Shown: in pieces, positions 17,851 to 27,506 of the stretch
Position numbering within the stretch: the stretch's first letter is position 1
Layout: each line of letters opens with the position of its first letter
Assembly: GCF_000959445.1 (NCBI RefSeq)
Contig: NZ_CP009631.1
Span: forward strand, 2,480,001 to 2,544,000
Source of the DNA: Burkholderia vietnamiensis LMG 10929
Lineage (GTDB): Bacteria > Pseudomonadota > Gammaproteobacteria > Burkholderiales > Burkholderiaceae
Direction of reading: 5' to 3'
Length of the DNA: 64,000 bases
Made by a program: the position numbers and the translations under genes
Notes under the pieces: model-generated
What the model was told of the DNA's origin: nothing
The model's input: only the letters and a program-made list of their open reading frames with translations
Databases searched by the model: none

Positions 17851-19460
17851 GAGTGTGGTCCTGTGGTCGAAACCGCGGAAGCCGCGCGCGGCGCCGCTCC
17901 CGCATCCGGATGCTGCATGCCGTCCGGCAACGCGTCGCGGCCGAAGCCGGCGAACGCGGCGGCCAGCAGCGCATCCTGAGTCCAGTTGCCGCGTTCGAAC
18001 ACGGCGGTCATGCGGCCGGCCGACATCACGCCGATCCGGTCGCAGATCAGCATCAGCTCGCGCAGGTCGCTCGATACGACCACCAGCGCGCGGCCGTCGC
18101 GCGCCAGCGCGCCCATCAGCGTGTAGATCTCGAACTTCGCGCCGACGTCGATGCCGCGCGTCGGCTCGTCGAACAGCAGCACGCCCATGTCACGTGCGAG
18201 CCAGCGGCCGATCACGACCTTCTGCTGGTTGCCGCCCGACAGTTCGCCGACTGGCTGCGCCGCGCCGTGCGTGCGGATCCGCAACGCGTCGATCTGCTGC
18301 TCGGCGAGCGCCGTTTCGCGCGCCGTATCGACGACGCCGCCGCGCGCGAGCCGATCGAGCTGGCCGAGCGACACGTTGGAGGCGACCGATTGCGTGAGCA
18401 GCAGCCCTTCGCCCTTGCGGTCCTCGGTGATCAGCGCGATGCCGTGCGCGACCGCGTCGACCGGCGACTGGATGCGCACCGGCTGCGGCGGTTCGCCGAC
18501 CGCGATCATGCCCGTATCGGGCGTGTCCGCGCCGTAGATCAGCCGCAGCAATTCGGTGCGCCCCGCGCCGATCAGCCCGGAGATGCCGAAGATCTCGCCG
18601 GCGCGCACTTCGAGCGACACGTCCTGCACGGCCGTGCCGCGCGTCATGCCCGACACGACGAGGCGCGGCGCGCCGATCCGGCGCGCGCCGAGATCGATGT
18701 GCTCGCCGAGCTCGCGGCCGACCATCAGCGTGACGAGCCCGTCGGCGCTGATCGCGGCCATGTCGCCGACGTGCACGAGCCGGCCATCGCGCAGCACCGC
18801 GACCCGCTCGGCAACGCGCGCGAGCTCCTCGAGCCGGTGCGAGATATAGACGATCGCGACGCCGCGCGCCTTCAAGCGGTCGATCTGCTCGAACAGCAGT
18901 TCGACCTCGCGCGCGGTCAGCATCGCGGTCGGCTCGTCGAGGATCAGCACGCGACAGTCGCCGATCAGGTTGCGCGCGATCTCGACCATCTGTTGATGGC
19001 CGATGCCGAGCGCGCCGACCGGCGTATCGGGATCGATCGCGTCGAGCCCGACCTGCGCCATCGCGGCCCGCGCATCGGCGCGCAGCCGCGCGCGGTCGAT
19101 GATGCCGAAGCGCCGCGGCAGCCGGTTCAGAAACAGGTTCTCGGCGACCGTCAGCGTCGGCAGCAGGTTCAGCTCCTGCATCACCATGCGCACGCCGAGC
19201 GCCTCGGCCTGCGTGCGGCTGGCCGGCGCATACGCGTCGCCGCCGAGCTGCATCGTGCCGGTCGTCGGCTCGACCAGCCCGCCGATGATCTTCGACAGCG
19301 TGCTCTTGCCCGCGCCGTTCTCGCCGGTCAGCGCGAGCGCCTGGCCCGCCGCGAGCGTCAGCGTGACGTCGGCGAGCACCGGTTCGGCGTAGGTCTTGCC
19401 CACGCCGGATACGGCGAGCACGGGGACGACTGGACGGGAAGGTTGGAAGGTCGGTTCCAT
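17847..19460 (-). CDS. rbsA: Ribose ABC transporter ATP-binding protein (tandem ABC)
   Basis: A 537-residue peripheral ATPase made of two ABC cassettes. The first has an intact Walker A (GENGAGKST), the signature LGIGHQQMVEIAR and Walker B VLILDEPTA. In the second, Walker A is degenerate (GLIGAGRTE), as in other RbsA/XylG/MglA proteins, but the LSGGNQQKV signature is kept. The start at 19460 (MEPTFQPSRP) has AGGA at good spacing. The C-terminal tail of about 40 residues is Ala/Gly/Pro-rich. A hairpin 97-134 bp upstream separates it from rbsB. Confidence 0.95.
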   Translation of the reverse strand: MEPTFQPSRPVVPVLAVSGVGKTYAEPVLADVTLTLAAGQALALTGENGAGKSTLSKIIGGLVEPTTGTMQLGGDAYAPASRTQAEALGVRMVMQELNLLPTLTVAENLFLNRLPRRFGIIDRARLRADARAAMAQVGLDAIDPDTPVGALGIGHQQMVEIARNLIGDCRVLILDEPTAMLTAREVELLFEQIDRLKARGVAIVYISHRLEELARVAERVAVLRDGRLVHVGDMAAISADGLVTLMVGRELGEHIDLGARRIGAPRLVVSGMTRGTAVQDVSLEVRAGEIFGISGLIGAGRTELLRLIYGADTPDTGMIAVGEPPQPVRIQSPVDAVAHGIALITEDRKGEGLLLTQSVASNVSLGQLDRLARGGVVDTARETALAEQQIDALRIRTHGAAQPVGELSGGNQQKVVIGRWLARDMGVLLFDEPTRGIDVGAKFEIYTLMGALARDGRALVVVSSDLRELMLICDRIGVMSAGRMTAVFERGNWTQDALLAAAFAGFGRDALPDGMQHPDAGAAPRAASAVSTTGPHS

Positions 19461-19556
19461 CGCGATCCTGGTTGCGGCCGCGCGCCCGCGGCGTGCGGTT
19501 ATGACGCTCACAAGTGCATGGGTATGCCGTGGCCGTGATCGCGCTCACTCCAGATA

Positions 19557-19594
19557 ACGGCCGCCGCCCGGAATTCTTGAGGGACGGCGGCCGT
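19557..19594 (-). other. Hairpin between rbsB and rbsA
   Basis: Perfect 10-bp arms ACGGCCGCCG and CGGCGGCCGT around an 18-base loop, 30 bp after the rbsB stop. No U-tract follows. The position fits a 3' stabiliser or processing site that allows more RbsB than RbsA/RbsC. Confidence 0.5.
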
Positions 19595-19623
19595 CATCGG
19601 TGCGGCGTCACGTGGTCACTCGG

Positions 19624-20574
19624 TCACTTGGTGACGAGGTCGACCGGCGTCTCGACCACGCCGGACAGCTCAGACTGCTTGCGATGCTCGGCGATGGCCT
19701 TCAGCGCCGTGTCGATGCCGAACACCGCCTGCTTCGCCGCGTACTGGTCGGCGGTCGCGAGCACGCGGCCGTCCTTCAGCATCGGCTTGATCGCGTTGAT
19801 GTCGTCGTAGCCGACCACCAGCACCTTGCCCTGCTTGCCCGCCGCCCGCACCGCCGACACGGCGCCGATCGCCATGTTGTCGTTGCCGCACAGGAGCGCG
19901 CGCAGGTTCGGGTATTCGTTGAGCATCGCGGACGCGACCGCGTTGCCCTTGTCGATCTCCCATTCGCCCGACTGCACCGACACGACCTTCATGCCGCCCG
20001 CCTTCATCGCATCCTGGAAGCCGGCCGTGCGCTGCTGCGCGTTGGTGGTCGTCGACACGCCTTCGACGATGCCGACCTGGTCGCCCGCCTTGAGCCTCTT
20101 CGCGAGGTAGTCGCCGACCTTGCGCGCGCCCTTGCGGTTGTCGGGGCCGACGAACGGCACGTTCAGGTTCTTCGACTTCAGCACGTCGGGATCGAGCCGG
20201 TTGTCGATGTTCACGACGACGATGCCCGCGTCGACCGCCTTCTTCACCACCGGCACGAGCGCCTTCGAATCGGCCGGCGCGAGCACGATCGCGTCGACCT
20301 TCGACACGATCATCTGCTCGACGATGCGGATCTGGTTGGCGGTGTCGGTCTCGTCCTTGATGCCGTTCGTGATCAGGTCGAACTGGCCGGCGTTGTGCTT
20401 CTGGTATTCCTTCGCGCCGTTTTCCATCGTCAGGAAGAACTCGTTGGCGAGCGACTTCATCACCAGCGCGACCTTCGGCTTGGCCGCAGACTGCGCATAC
20501 GCGGCCGGGGTGGCGGCGACCGCGACGGCGGCGAGCGCGGCGGTCAGGAAGCGACGGCGAAACAGGACCTTCAT
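19624..20574 (-). CDS. rbsB: D-ribose periplasmic binding protein
   Basis: A 316-residue periplasmic receptor of the sugar-binding (Peripla_BP_4) family. The signal peptide MKVLFRRRFLTAALAAVAVA ends at AYA. The mature protein begins KPKVALVMKSLANEFFLTM and carries the sugar-site pieces NIDNRLDP and GNDNMAIGA, typical of RbsB. I use the ATG at 20574: AGGAG lies six bases before it, whereas it directly abuts the ATG two codons earlier. It is the first gene of the rbs operon, with the predicted operator about 65 bp upstream. Confidence 0.95.
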   Translation of the reverse strand: MKVLFRRRFLTAALAAVAVAATPAAYAQSAAKPKVALVMKSLANEFFLTMENGAKEYQKHNAGQFDLITNGIKDETDTANQIRIVEQMIVSKVDAIVLAPADSKALVPVVKKAVDAGIVVVNIDNRLDPDVLKSKNLNVPFVGPDNRKGARKVGDYLAKRLKAGDQVGIVEGVSTTTNAQQRTAGFQDAMKAGGMKVVSVQSGEWEIDKGNAVASAMLNEYPNLRALLCGNDNMAIGAVSAVRAAGKQGKVLVVGYDDINAIKPMLKDGRVLATADQYAAKQAVFGIDTALKAIAEHRKQSELSGVVETPVDLVTK

Positions 20575-20638
20575 ACTCATCTCCTGGCGATCGGCCCGGC
20601 GGGCCGGATTGTTTTGTTTGGCTGTTGTTTTAATGCAA

Positions 20639-20650
20639 GCAAACGTTTGC
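20639..20650 (-). promoter_or_regulatory. LacI-family operator upstream of rbsB
   Basis: Perfect 12-base palindrome GCAAACGTTTGC, inside the slightly longer AGCAAACGTTTGCG, 65 bp upstream of the rbsB start. The central CG with flanking AAA/TTT half-sites is the LacI/GalR/RbsR pattern. RbsR (15764-16795) is the obvious ligand. Confidence 0.8.
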
Positions 20651-21062
20651 GCTACATGAGCCGGACATTGGCCATCGATGCTGCTTGTCGGTATCACGAA
20701 ATGGAAACGGGGCAGACGGCCGACTGCCTGGCGCGCGCTGTCGTCGACGCGCCACCGCCGGCGGGAAGCCGGCGGAGTGACGGCTATGCTGTACCGTTTC
20801 GGTTCGGCGCGCAACCCGGGCGATCGCTATTTAAGGGTTTGTTCTGAGCGGGCTGGGGTGCGTTACGCCGCGATGGCTGGTTATGCTGCGGCGGTACGTT
20901 GCGGCAGGACTTGCCGGCGCGGTGTTTCCAGATGTGGCGGATGCGCCCCCTCCAGCCGAGGCGATGCGCTTCAGACCGTCGCGTGAATCGCGGCAGCGCA
21001 CCGTCAGCCGCGCCCGGCCGGCCGGACCACGCGATGCCGCGTCGTCGCGCGGCCGCAGGGAT

Positions 21063-21086
21063 CGGCAGGCGAGCGCCCGCCTGCCG
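21063..21086 (-). terminator. Hairpin after cysB
   Basis: CGGCAGGCG and CGCCTGCCG arms (9 bp, 6-base loop) begin 20 bp after the cysB stop, at the expected end of the sulfate operon. There is no U-tract, so Rho dependence or mRNA protection is possible. Confidence 0.45.
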
Positions 21087-21105
21087 CCCTTCACTTCGCC
21101 GCCAG

Positions 21106-22032
21106 TTACACCGCCTCGCGCAACTGCGCCGCGATCTCGGCTTCGTTCAACTGCGGCGCGAACATCTCGATCAGGCGGTAAGCATAGGCGCGCAGGAACG
21201 CGCCTTTGCGCAGCCCGACGCGGGTCGTGCTCGCCTCGAACAGGTGCTGCGTGTCGAGCGCGACGAGCCCCGTGTCGCGCTGCGGATCGAACGCCATCGC
21301 CGCGACCACGCCGATCCCCATCCCGAGCTCGACGTAAGTCTTGATGACGTCAGCATCGATCGCGGTCAGCACGACGTCGGGCACCGCGCCGGCCTGCGCG
21401 AACGCCTGGTCGATGTGCGAGCGGCCGGTGAAATCCTGGTCGTAGGTGATGATCGGATATTCGGCGATCTCGTCGAGCGTCAGATGCTCGCGTCCGACGA
21501 GCGGATGCCCTTTGGGCACGACGACCGTGTGGTGCCACGAATAGCACGGGAACGTGACGATGTCCGGATAGCGGTCGAGCGCCTCGGTCGAGATGCCGAG
21601 ATCGGCTTCGCCGTTCAGGATCATCTGCGCGATCTGCTGCGGGCTACCCTGGCGCAGCGCGAGATGCACCTTCGGGAACACTTCGGTGAACTGGCGGATC
21701 ACCTTCGGCAGCGCGTAGCGCGCCTGCGTGTGCGTCGTCGCGACGACGAGGTGGCCGCTGTCCTGATCGGCGAACTGGCGCGCGACGCGCCGCAGGTTCT
21801 CGGCGTCGAGCAGCATCCGCTCGATCAGCTGGTGCACGGCCTTGCCCGGCTCGGTGAGGCCGGTGAGCCGCTTGCCGCGCCGGATGAAGATGTCGACGCC
21901 CAGCTCGTCCTCGAGATCCTTGATCTGCTTCGACACGCCCGACTGCGACGTGTACAGCACGTTCGCGACTTCGGTCAGGTTCATGTTCTGGCGCACGGCC
22001 TCGCGCACGAAGCGCAATTGCTGAAAATTCAT
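21106..22032 (-). CDS. cysB: LysR-type regulator CysB
   Basis: A 308-residue LysR-type regulator. The N-terminus MNFQQLRFVREAVRQNMNLT and the helix-turn-helix with TSQSGVSKQIKDLEDELG are typical of CysB/Cbl rather than of general LysR members. The effector domain follows, with the TTHTQARYALP segment that binds the inducer (N- or O-acetylserine in studied CysB). The start at 22032 is chosen over the upstream Met in the 22326 frame because everything before it is Arg/Ala-rich shadow sequence. It lies 80 bp after cysA at the end of the sulfate operon it should activate. Confidence 0.93.
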   Translation of the reverse strand: MNFQQLRFVREAVRQNMNLTEVANVLYTSQSGVSKQIKDLEDELGVDIFIRRGKRLTGLTEPGKAVHQLIERMLLDAENLRRVARQFADQDSGHLVVATTHTQARYALPKVIRQFTEVFPKVHLALRQGSPQQIAQMILNGEADLGISTEALDRYPDIVTFPCYSWHHTVVVPKGHPLVGREHLTLDEIAEYPIITYDQDFTGRSHIDQAFAQAGAVPDVVLTAIDADVIKTYVELGMGIGVVAAMAFDPQRDTGLVALDTQHLFEASTTRVGLRKGAFLRAYAYRLIEMFAPQLNEAEIAAQLREAV

Positions 22033-22112
22033 GGGTATGCCTCTTGGGCTGTCGTTGTTCGAAGATCGATCGGGAGCGGTATCCGCCCTCTTCTCATGAC
22101 CGGGTTCGGGCG

Positions 22113-23171
22113 TCAGTGTGCGGGAAAGACCCGCAGCGCGCGCGGCACGGCCGTCGCGCCGTCGCCGACCTGCAGCGCGAGCGCACGCCACGCGTCGCGA
22201 TCGAGCTCGGCTTCCAGCGCCCCGCCCGTGCGCGCCTCCAGCTCGACGCGCACCGAACCGCCGAGCGGAATCACGCGGCGCACGTCCACCGCGATGCCGT
22301 CGCGATGGCCGCCGCCCACCGGCCACAGCTGCAGGTCGTGCGGCCGCACGTAGGCGTGTGCGGGGCCCGCGAAATCGGCGTCGACCGCGATCGACGCCGC
22401 CGCGCCCTCGGCGACGAAACCGCGCGCGGCGACCGTGCCCGGCAGCCGGTTCGCCGCGCCGAGGAATTCGTAGACGAACGCGCTTTGCGGATGGTCGTAG
22501 ACGTCCTGCGGGCTGCCGACCTGCTCGACGTGACCGCGGTTCAGCACGACGATGCGATCGGCCACTTCGAGCGCCTCCTCCTGGTCGTGCGTGACGAAGA
22601 TCGTCGAGATGTGCAGGTCGTCGTGCAGGCGCCGCAGCCAGCTGCGCAGTTCCTTGCGCACCTTCGCGTCGAGCGCGCCGAACGGCTCGTCGAGCAGCAG
22701 CACCTTCGGCTCCACCGCGAGCGCGCGAGCCAGCGCGATGCGCTGGCGCTGGCCGCCCGACAGTTCGGACGGATAGCGCTGCGCGAGCCAGTCGAGCTGC
22801 ACGAGCTTCAGCAGCTCGTGCACCTTGTCGCGAATCACCGTTTCCGACGGGCGTTCGCGGCGCGGCTTCACGCGCAGGCCGAAGGCAACGTTCTCGAACA
22901 CGGTCATGTGGCGGAACAGCGCGTAATGCTGGAACACGAAGCCGACCTGGCGATCGCGCGCGCCGACCGACGCGACGTCGAGGCCCTGCAGCAGGACCTG
23001 GCCGGCGTCCGCGTGCTCGAGGCCCGCGATCACGCGCAGCAGCGTGGTCTTGCCGCAGCCGGACGGCCCGAGCAGCGCGACGAGCTCGCCCGGCGGGAAA
23101 TCGAGCGACACGTTGTCGAGCGCGGTGAAATCGCCGAAGCGCTTCTGAAGATGACGGACGGTGATACCCAT
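22113..23171 (-). CDS. cysA: Sulfate/thiosulfate ABC transporter ATP-binding protein
   Basis: A 352-residue ABC ATPase. Walker A is GPSGCGKTT near residue 37, the signature is [17 protein letters not shown], and Walker B is [19 protein letters not shown], the CysA/PotA pattern. The last 110 residues form a TOBE-like domain. It energises the CysT-CysW channel. The start at 23171 ([12 protein letters not shown]) follows AAAGAGG and comes 13 bp after the cysW stop. Confidence 0.95.
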   Translation of the reverse strand: MGITVRHLQKRFGDFTALDNVSLDFPPGELVALLGPSGCGKTTLLRVIAGLEHADAGQVLLQGLDVASVGARDRQVGFVFQHYALFRHMTVFENVAFGLRVKPRRERPSETVIRDKVHELLKLVQLDWLAQRYPSELSGGQRQRIALARALAVEPKVLLLDEPFGALDAKVRKELRSWLRRLHDDLHISTIFVTHDQEEALEVADRIVVLNRGHVEQVGSPQDVYDHPQSAFVYEFLGAANRLPGTVAARGFVAEGAAASIAVDADFAGPAHAYVRPHDLQLWPVGGGHRDGIAVDVRRVIPLGGSVRVELEARTGGALEAELDRDAWRALALQVGDGATAVPRALRVFPAH

Positions 23172-23184
23172 TCTGTTTGCCTCT

Positions 23185-24132
23185 TTACGATTTCGACGAA
23201 ACGGCCGCGACGGGGCCGGCATGAGCGGGAACGTCGTCGCGTGCCCCGGCCAGTTCGGCGGCGAGGTGACGCTCGGCGAGCAGCTTCAGCGCGAGCGTGA
23301 CGAGCGCGAGCAGCGCAAGCACCGACGCCACCGCGAACGCCGCCGCGAAGTTGTATTCGTTGTACAGGATCTCGACGTGCAACGGCATCGTGTCGGTCAC
23401 GCCGCGGATGTGGCCGGACACGACCGACACCGCGCCGAACTCGCCCATCGCGCGCGCATTGCAGAGGATCACGCCGTACAGCAGGCCCCACTTGACGTTC
23501 GGCAACGTCACGCGCCGGAAGATCTGCCAGCCCGACGCGCCGAGCACGCGCGCGGCTTCCTCCTCGTCGCTGCCCTGCGCCTGCATCAGCGGGATCAGCT
23601 CGCGCGCGACGAACGGGAACGTGACGAAGATCGTCGCGAGCACGATGCCCGGCACCGCGAAGATGATCTGCACGTCGTGGTCCTGCAGCCACGGCCCGAG
23701 CCAGCCCTGCGCACCGAACAACAGCACGTAGACGAGCCCGGAGATCACCGGCGACACGGAGAACGGCAGGTCGATCAGCGTGGTCAGCAACGCCTTGCCG
23801 CGGAACTCGAACTTCGCGATCGCCCACGACGCGCACACGCCGAACACGAGATTGAGCGGCACCGCGATCACGGCGACCGTCAGCGTCAGCCTGATCGCCG
23901 ACCACGCGTCCGGATCTGCGAGCGATTCGAGATAGAAGCCGACGCCCTTGCGCAGCGCCTCGAAGAACACCGCGGCGAGCGGCACGACGAGGAAGAACGC
24001 GAGGAACGCGAGCGCGACGCCGATCAGCAGCCAGCGCACGGCGCGCGGCTCGCTCACGGGATCGAGCCGCGTCGCCGCGCGCGCGTGCGCGGCGGCATGG
24101 TTGTTCGACACGATGCTGGACTGGCGGCTCAT
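23185..24132 (-). CDS. cysW: Sulfate ABC transporter permease CysW
   Basis: A 315-residue inner-membrane permease. A polar N-terminus of about 30 residues is followed by six hydrophobic segments. The ATPase-docking loop is [22 protein letters not shown], and [19 protein letters not shown] follows it as in other CysW proteins. The start at 24132 ([13 protein letters not shown]) overlaps the cysT stop by four bases. It pairs with CysT in the sulfate channel. Confidence 0.95.
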   Translation of the reverse strand: MSRQSSIVSNNHAAAHARAATRLDPVSEPRAVRWLLIGVALAFLAFFLVVPLAAVFFEALRKGVGFYLESLADPDAWSAIRLTLTVAVIAVPLNLVFGVCASWAIAKFEFRGKALLTTLIDLPFSVSPVISGLVYVLLFGAQGWLGPWLQDHDVQIIFAVPGIVLATIFVTFPFVARELIPLMQAQGSDEEEAARVLGASGWQIFRRVTLPNVKWGLLYGVILCNARAMGEFGAVSVVSGHIRGVTDTMPLHVEILYNEYNFAAAFAVASVLALLALVTLALKLLAERHLAAELAGARDDVPAHAGPVAAVSSKS

Positions 24133-25016
24133 TGCGCACCTCCCGCGGCGCTCGCGGCCACCGCGACGGGCGCGCTCGCGCCCCGGCTCGTGCGGCGCTG
24201 CAGATACCACTGCAGCGTGTTGATCAGCAGCAGCATCAGGAACGACACGACCAGCATCACGACCGCCAGCGCGGTCGCGCCCGCGTAGTCGTACTGCTCG
24301 AGCTTCGTGATGATCAGCAGCGACGTGATCTCGGACTTCATCGGCACGTTGCCGGCGATGAAGATCACCGACCCGTACTCGCCGAGCGCGCGCGCGAACG
24401 CGAGCGCGAAGCCGGTGAGCAGCGCGGGCAGCACGGCCGGCAGCACGACGCGGCGGAACGTGAGCCAGCGCGACGCGCCGAGGCATGCGGCGGCCTCCTC
24501 CTGCTCGCGCTCGAAATCCTCGAGCACGGGCTGCACGGTGCGCACGACGAACGGCAGCCCGATGAACGTCAACGCGACCAGCACGCCGGCCGGCGTGAAC
24601 GCGATCTTGATGCCGAGCGGCGCGAGATACTGGCCGACCCAGCCGTTGGTCGCGTAGACGGCCGCGAGCGAGATGCCGGCGACGGACGTCGGCAGCGCGA
24701 ACGGCAGGTCGACGATCGCGTCGACGACGCGCTTGAACGGGAACGTGTAGCGCACCAGCACCCACGCGACGAGAAAGCCGAACACGGCGTTGATCAACGC
24801 GCCGCCGAGTGCGGCCGAAAACGTCAGCCGGTACGACGCGAGCACGCGCGGCGACGTGACGGCCGCGACGAACTGGTCCCACGACAAGGTCGCGGTCTTG
24901 AGAAATGTGGCGGCGAGCGGAATCAGCACCACGAGGCTCAAATACGCCACCGTGATGCCGAGCGTCACGCCGAAACCGGGCAGCGCGCTCGGCTTGCGAA
25001 AGATGTACGTCGTCAT
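24129..25016 (-). CDS. cysT: Sulfate ABC transporter permease CysT
   Basis: A 295-residue permease, the partner of CysW (also called cysU). Its first residues [20 protein letters not shown] are characteristic of CysT. It has six helices, the docking loop [21 protein letters not shown] and the following [16 protein letters not shown]. It is second in the operon, 146 bp after sbp; the gap carries a large stem-loop (25051-25096). The stop is inside the cysW start (ATGA). Confidence 0.95.
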   Translation of the reverse strand: MTTYIFRKPSALPGFGVTLGITVAYLSLVVLIPLAATFLKTATLSWDQFVAAVTSPRVLASYRLTFSAALGGALINAVFGFLVAWVLVRYTFPFKRVVDAIVDLPFALPTSVAGISLAAVYATNGWVGQYLAPLGIKIAFTPAGVLVALTFIGLPFVVRTVQPVLEDFEREQEEAAACLGASRWLTFRRVVLPAVLPALLTGFALAFARALGEYGSVIFIAGNVPMKSEITSLLIITKLEQYDYAGATALAVVMLVVSFLMLLLINTLQWYLQRRTSRGASAPVAVAASAAGGAQ

Positions 25017-25050
25017 CGGATGCTCTTGCTGGGTCGATGCTGCTCATGGG

Positions 25051-25096
25051 CCCGACGCATATGCCGGCGCTCGGAATCGCGCGCCGGCCCGTCGGG
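25051..25096 (-). other. Stem-loop between sbp and cysT
   Basis: Inner arms GCCGGCGC (25063-25070) and GCGCCGGC (25081-25088) plus outer arms CCCGAC (25051-25056) and GTCGGG (25091-25096) can stack into one long imperfect stem. No U-tract. It is placed where an excess of binding-protein message over permease message would be set. Confidence 0.5.
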
Positions 25097-25162
25097 TATG
25101 CGGCGCGCTGTCGTGGCGCGCCGCTGTCGTTATCGTGTGCTGCGTGTCGTTACTGCGTGGCG

Positions 25163-26203
25163 TTATTGCGGCTTGTAGATCGAATCGAACACGCCGCCGT
25201 CCGCGAAATGCGTCTTCTGCGCATTCGTCCAGCCGCCGAACGTGTCGTCCACCGTGTACAGCTTGAGCTTCGGGAACTGCTTCGTCAGCTCCGCCGGCAC
25301 GTTCTTCGAGCGCGGCCGGTAGTAGTTGCGCGCGGCGATCTCCTGGCCCTGCGGGCTGTACAGGAAATTCAGGTAGGCCTCGGCCAGCTTGCGCGTGCCC
25401 TTCTTGTCGACCACCTTGTCGACCACCGCGACGGGCGGCTCGGCGAGGATGCTCACCGACGGCACCACGATCTCGAACTTGTCGGTGCCGAATTCCTTGA
25501 TCGACAGGAACGCCTCGTTCTCCCACGCGATCAGCACGTCGCCAATGCCGCGCTGCACGAAGCTCGTCGTCGCGCCGCGCGCGCCGGAGTCGAGCACGCC
25601 TGCATTCTTGTAGAGCTTCGTCACGAACTCCTTCGCGCTCTGCTCGCTGCCGCCCGGCTTGTGCACCGCGTACGCCCACGCGGCCAGATAGTTCCAGCGC
25701 GCGCCGCCCGAGGTCTTCGGGTTCGGCGTGACGATCGAAATGCCGGGCCTGGTCAGATCGTCCCAGTCCTTGATGCCCTTCGGGTTGCCCTTGCGCACCA
25801 GGAACACGATCGTCGACGTGTACGGCGATGCGTTGTCCGGCAGGCGCTTCTGCCAGTCCTTCGCGACGAGCCCCTTGTTCGCGAGCGCATCGATGTCGTA
25901 TGCCAGCGCGAGCGTGACCACGTCGGCCTGCAGCCCGTCGAGCACCGAGCGCGCCTGCGCGCCCGAGCCGCCGTGCGACTGCTTGAAGTTGACCGTCTCG
26001 CCCGTCTTCGCCTTCCATTCCTTGCCGAACGCCTGGTTGTAGTCCTGGTACAGCTCGCGCGTCGGGTCGTAGGACACGTTCAGGAACGTCGTGTCGGCCC
26101 ATGCGTGCGAGGCGATGCCGAGCGCCGCCGCCGCGCCCAACGCCAGTGTTGCGATCAGGCGCCCCGCTGCGCCGCCCAGCCCCGTATTGCGCTTCGCCAT
26201 CAT
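25163..26203 (-). CDS. sbp: Sulfate periplasmic binding protein
   Basis: A 346-residue periplasmic protein of the sulfate/thiosulfate-binding family. A signal peptide of about 36 residues ends in SHAWA, and the mature chain starts [20 protein letters not shown]. Ligand-site elements [30 protein letters not shown] and the WENEAFL segment are all present. Two ATGs in tandem are possible starts, with GGAG upstream. It is the first gene of the CysB-regulated operon, and an AT-rich control region lies upstream. Confidence 0.95.
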   Translation of the reverse strand: MMAKRNTGLGGAAGRLIATLALGAAAALGIASHAWADTTFLNVSYDPTRELYQDYNQAFGKEWKAKTGETVNFKQSHGGSGAQARSVLDGLQADVVTLALAYDIDALANKGLVAKDWQKRLPDNASPYTSTIVFLVRKGNPKGIKDWDDLTRPGISIVTPNPKTSGGARWNYLAAWAYAVHKPGGSEQSAKEFVTKLYKNAGVLDSGARGATTSFVQRGIGDVLIAWENEAFLSIKEFGTDKFEIVVPSVSILAEPPVAVVDKVVDKKGTRKLAEAYLNFLYSPQGQEIAARNYYRPRSKNVPAELTKQFPKLKLYTVDDTFGGWTNAQKTHFADGGVFDSIYKPQ

Positions 26204-26248
26204 TGGTTCTCCAGTGTCGTCGGTGTTGCGATGTCGGGCCAGTCTAAC

Positions 26249-26279
26249 GAACGGGTTACATTATTAAAAATAATCGTTC
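26249..26279. promoter_or_regulatory. AT-rich inverted repeat in the sbp upstream region
   Basis: GAACG (26249-26253) and CGTTC (26275-26279) flank a 15-base palindrome ATTATTAAAAATAAT (26260-26274). It lies 46-76 bp upstream of sbp in the only strongly AT-rich stretch nearby. CysB sites are AT-rich and poorly conserved, so this is a candidate CysB-bound region rather than a proven site. Confidence 0.4.
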
Positions 26280-26404
26280 TTCATTTTTTAATACTCAAAA
26301 GTGCTAACGCAGACTGGGCGGACGGTTGCGGCGGATGAACCGGCGTCGGGACGTCGCAAAACGACGGCGGAATCGGCGCGATCGCATCGAACCTCAAGTA
26401 ACAC

Positions 26405-26457
26405 TTGAAATTCGCGAAGTACTGTATAAAAATACAGCTCACTGTCTATCCATACAG
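26405..26457 (+). promoter_or_regulatory. lexA promoter with two SOS boxes
   Basis: CTGTATAAAAATACAG (26422-26437) and CTGTCTATCCATACAG (26442-26457) are two LexA boxes of the CTG-N10-CAG type, exactly 20 bp apart. That spacing puts them on the same DNA face. A -35-like TTGAAA starts at 26405, and the -10 falls inside the first box, so bound LexA would block polymerase. The second box ends 7 bp before the lexA ATG. Confidence 0.93.
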
Positions 26458-26464
26458 TTGAGCC

Positions 26465-27112
26465 ATGACCAAACTCACCGCACGTCAGCAGCAAGTGTTC
26501 GACTTGATCCGCCGCGCGATCGAGCGCTCGGGTTTCCCGCCCACGCGCGCCGAGATCGCCGCCGAACTGGGCTTCAGCTCGCCGAATGCAGCCGAGGAGC
26601 ACCTGCGCGCGCTGGCGCGCAAGGGCGTGATCGAGCTGGCGGCAGGCGCCTCGCGCGGCATCCGCCTGCTCGGCATCGACGACATGCCGCACCAGTTCAC
26701 GTTGCCGCACGCCGGGCTGATGCAGTTGTCGCTGCCGCTCGTCGGCCGCGTCGCCGCCGGTAGCCCGATCCTTGCGCAGGAACACATCTCACAGCATTAC
26801 GCGTGCGATCCGGCGCTCTTCACGAGCAAGCCCGACTATCTGTTGAAGGTGCGCGGCCTGTCGATGCGCGACGCCGGCATTCTCGACGGCGACCTCCTCG
26901 CGGTGCAAAAGCGCACCGAAGCGAAGGACGGCCAGATCATCGTCGCGCGGCTGGGCGACGACGTCACCGTCAAGCGCCTGATGCGCCGTCCCGGCGGCAT
27001 CGAGCTGATCGCGGAGAACCCGGATTACGAAAACATCTTCGTCAAAGCCGGCAGCGCGGAATTTGCGCTGGAAGGCATCGCCGTCGGGCTGATCCGCTCG
27101 GGCGAACTCTGA
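26465..27112 (+). CDS. lexA: SOS repressor LexA
   Basis: A 215-residue repressor. The winged-helix N-domain includes [22 protein letters not shown] (helix-turn-helix). The C-domain is an S24 latent protease: the self-cleavage Ala-Gly lies in GRVAAGSPI, the nucleophile Ser in [15 protein letters not shown], and the general-base Lys in DVTVKRL. RecA filaments trigger cleavage after DNA damage. The start at 26465 follows the second SOS box by only 7 bp and has no strong ribosome site. The small gene 26 bp downstream should be in the same SOS transcript. Confidence 0.97.
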   Translation: MTKLTARQQQVFDLIRRAIERSGFPPTRAEIAAELGFSSPNAAEEHLRALARKGVIELAAGASRGIRLLGIDDMPHQFTLPHAGLMQLSLPLVGRVAAGSPILAQEHISQHYACDPALFTSKPDYLLKVRGLSMRDAGILDGDLLAVQKRTEAKDGQIIVARLGDDVTVKRLMRRPGGIELIAENPDYENIFVKAGSAEFALEGIAVGLIRSGEL

Positions 27113-27138
27113 CAATCGGTCTCGCTGAGGAGAACACC

Positions 27139-27477
27139 ATGGAACGCCTGTCCCGTCTGCTGCCTTTCCGTCAATTCGGCCGCCTGCGTCACCTGCGCGG
27201 CCGCACGCCCTGCGCGCCGCTGTCCGCTGCGGCGCCCGCAGTGAGCGAAGAAGTCGCAGTCGAACGGCAGGCGTCGCTGCTGCCGTCGGCGCTGCCCGCA
27301 TTCGCGCGGGTCTCGCTGAATGCCGGCCTGAATCATGCGGAACCGGCGCGCCGCGCACCGGTGCGCGTCTATCACGGCCGCTCGCGCCTGATCATGGTGG
27401 GGACGATCGACGCCGTCTGCCGGATGATCGACCGTTGCATCGCCGAGGAACGATCGGCAGCGCACCACGGTCTCTGA
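27139..27477 (+). CDS. Small LexA-linked protein, function unknown
   Basis: A 112-residue protein that I do not recognise. It starts 26 bp after lexA with a strong GAGGAG site six bases before ATG, so it is almost certainly co-transcribed and SOS-induced. The first 25 residues are basic (MERLSRLLPFRQFGRLRHLR). The middle is Ala/Pro-rich, and the last 45 are more ordered, with VRVYHGRSRLIMVGTIDAV followed by a helix containing two Cys. In pseudomonads the gene after lexA is a SulA-type division inhibitor. This one shows no SulA motif that I can see, but the position makes a role in the damage response likely. Confidence 0.7.
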   Translation: MERLSRLLPFRQFGRLRHLRGRTPCAPLSAAAPAVSEEVAVERQASLLPSALPAFARVSLNAGLNHAEPARRAPVRVYHGRSRLIMVGTIDAVCRMIDRCIAEERSAAHHGL

Positions 27478-27506
27478 GGGCGGAACCCATCCGCACCGGA
27501 GGCATC

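Larger units (their letters stand above)
20575..21105. other. 531-bp gap between rbsB and cysB
   Basis: It holds the rbs promoter/operator at its left end and the cysB 3' hairpin at its right end. In the middle is an isolated inverted repeat CCGCCGGC - GGGAA - GCCGGCGG near 20756-20776. Open frames here are out of phase with any conserved motif, and I see no gene. Confidence 0.5.
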
